14,963 nucleotides of DNA from a bacterium (GTDB lineage: Bacteria > Eremiobacterota > Eremiobacteria > Baltobacterales > Baltobacteraceae), in the NCBI GenBank assembly GCA_021781095.1, contig JAJXXM010000215.1:1-14963 (forward strand), given 5' to 3'. Positions 14,797 through 14,963 of the stretch are shown here, one piece after another (the stretch's first letter is position 1; the number at the start of each line of letters is the position of its first letter). The notes under the pieces are model-generated. The model had not been told where the DNA came from and made no database searches. It saw only the letters and a program-made list of their open reading frames with translations. The translations under genes were made by a program, and so were the position numbers.

Positions 14797-14835
14797 GCCT
14801 CGATACGCCGCTTGCAGCGGCTACTCGGCGTGACA
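14797..14835 (-). repeat. Interspersed hairpin repeat, copy 8 (reverse)
   Basis: GCCTCGATACG, core GCCGCT-TGC-AGCGGC, then CTACTCGGCGTGACA. It differs from copy 7 by a single loop base in the core and has the GGCGTGAC arm. It leads straight into the 23-bp array. Confidence 0.88.
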
Positions 14836-14926
14836 TGGGCAAGTTATTCGGCGCGACATGGGCAAGCTATTCGGCGTGACATGGGCAAGTTATTCGGCGT
14901 GACATGGGCAACCTATTCGGCGTGAC
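14835..14926 (-). repeat. Four-unit 23-bp tandem array
   Basis: The units start at 14835, 14858, 14881 and 14904, each close to ATGGGCAAGTTATTCGGCGT followed by GAC. Differences are confined to one to three positions. In reverse complement each begins GTCACGCCGAATA, so these are half-repeats of the same family in the opposite orientation, with the same 23-base period as the units at 14385-14430. Confidence 0.9.
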
Positions 14927-14963
14927 AGTGGCGGGGGGGGGGGGCTACGGGGGGACGAGGTTG

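Noticed and set aside
14375..14925. Small proteins encoded in the right flank
   Set aside because: These frames are translations of the repeats and low-complexity DNA, without ribosome sites or known domains. The same applies to frames at 15-257.
14835..14926. CRISPR array
   Set aside because: The 23-base units are directly adjacent with no spacers, and no cas gene is present. This is a tandem repeat.

Overview
The window is high-GC DNA of a diderm (outer-membrane) bacterium. Evidence for the outer membrane is a 957-residue TonB-dependent receptor with an N-terminal carboxypeptidase-regulatory-like domain and a C-terminal phenylalanine; a lytic transglycosylase is also present. The gene mix, GC-rich codon use and dense intergenic repeats remind me of uncultured terrestrial lineages such as Eremiobacterota (WPS-2) or nearby groups. 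That is an impression from memory, not a placement. Coding density is very high between two repeat-rich flanks.

Layout. (1) 1-282: cluster of interspersed hairpin repeats. (2) 283-2017, minus strand: a two-gene unit of a small membrane di-iron hydroxylase-like protein followed by an MGDG-synthase/UgtP-type glycosyltransferase, probably acting on membrane lipids. (3) 1999-5162, plus strand: a tight three-gene run of SLT lytic transglycosylase, APC/CAT-type amino acid permease and EgtD-like histidine methyltransferase. The permease and egtD are translationally coupled by a GTGA overlap. (4) 5159-9177, minus strand: a five-gene run coding a complete OpuC/Osm-type betaine ABC importer (permease, binding protein, ATPase, permease, with start/stop overlaps of 1 to 4 bases) and, last, a secreted lipase-like alpha/beta hydrolase. 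It converges on egtD with both stop codons sharing TTAA. (5) 9222-11330, plus strand: polyphosphate kinase PPK1, divergent from the importer. (6) 11429-14302, plus strand: the TonB-dependent receptor, apparently starting at CTG behind a perfect Shine-Dalgarno, ending in a strong intrinsic terminator. (7) 14377-14963: second repeat cluster, including two 23-bp-period arrays.

How the genes may work together. EgtD makes hercynine, the trimethyl betaine of histidine and precursor of ergothioneine. The convergent importer belongs to the family that moves betaines, and some of its relatives import ergothioneine. The most interesting biological hypothesis here is therefore a histidine-betaine (ergothioneine/hercynine) locus combining synthesis and uptake; no EgtB or other ergothioneine gene is in the window, so this is inference. 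The repeats keep constant arms while their hairpin cores differ in sequence but always stay self-complementary. The receptor carries ten cysteines, all in five closely spaced pairs, suggesting disulfide-stapled surface loops.
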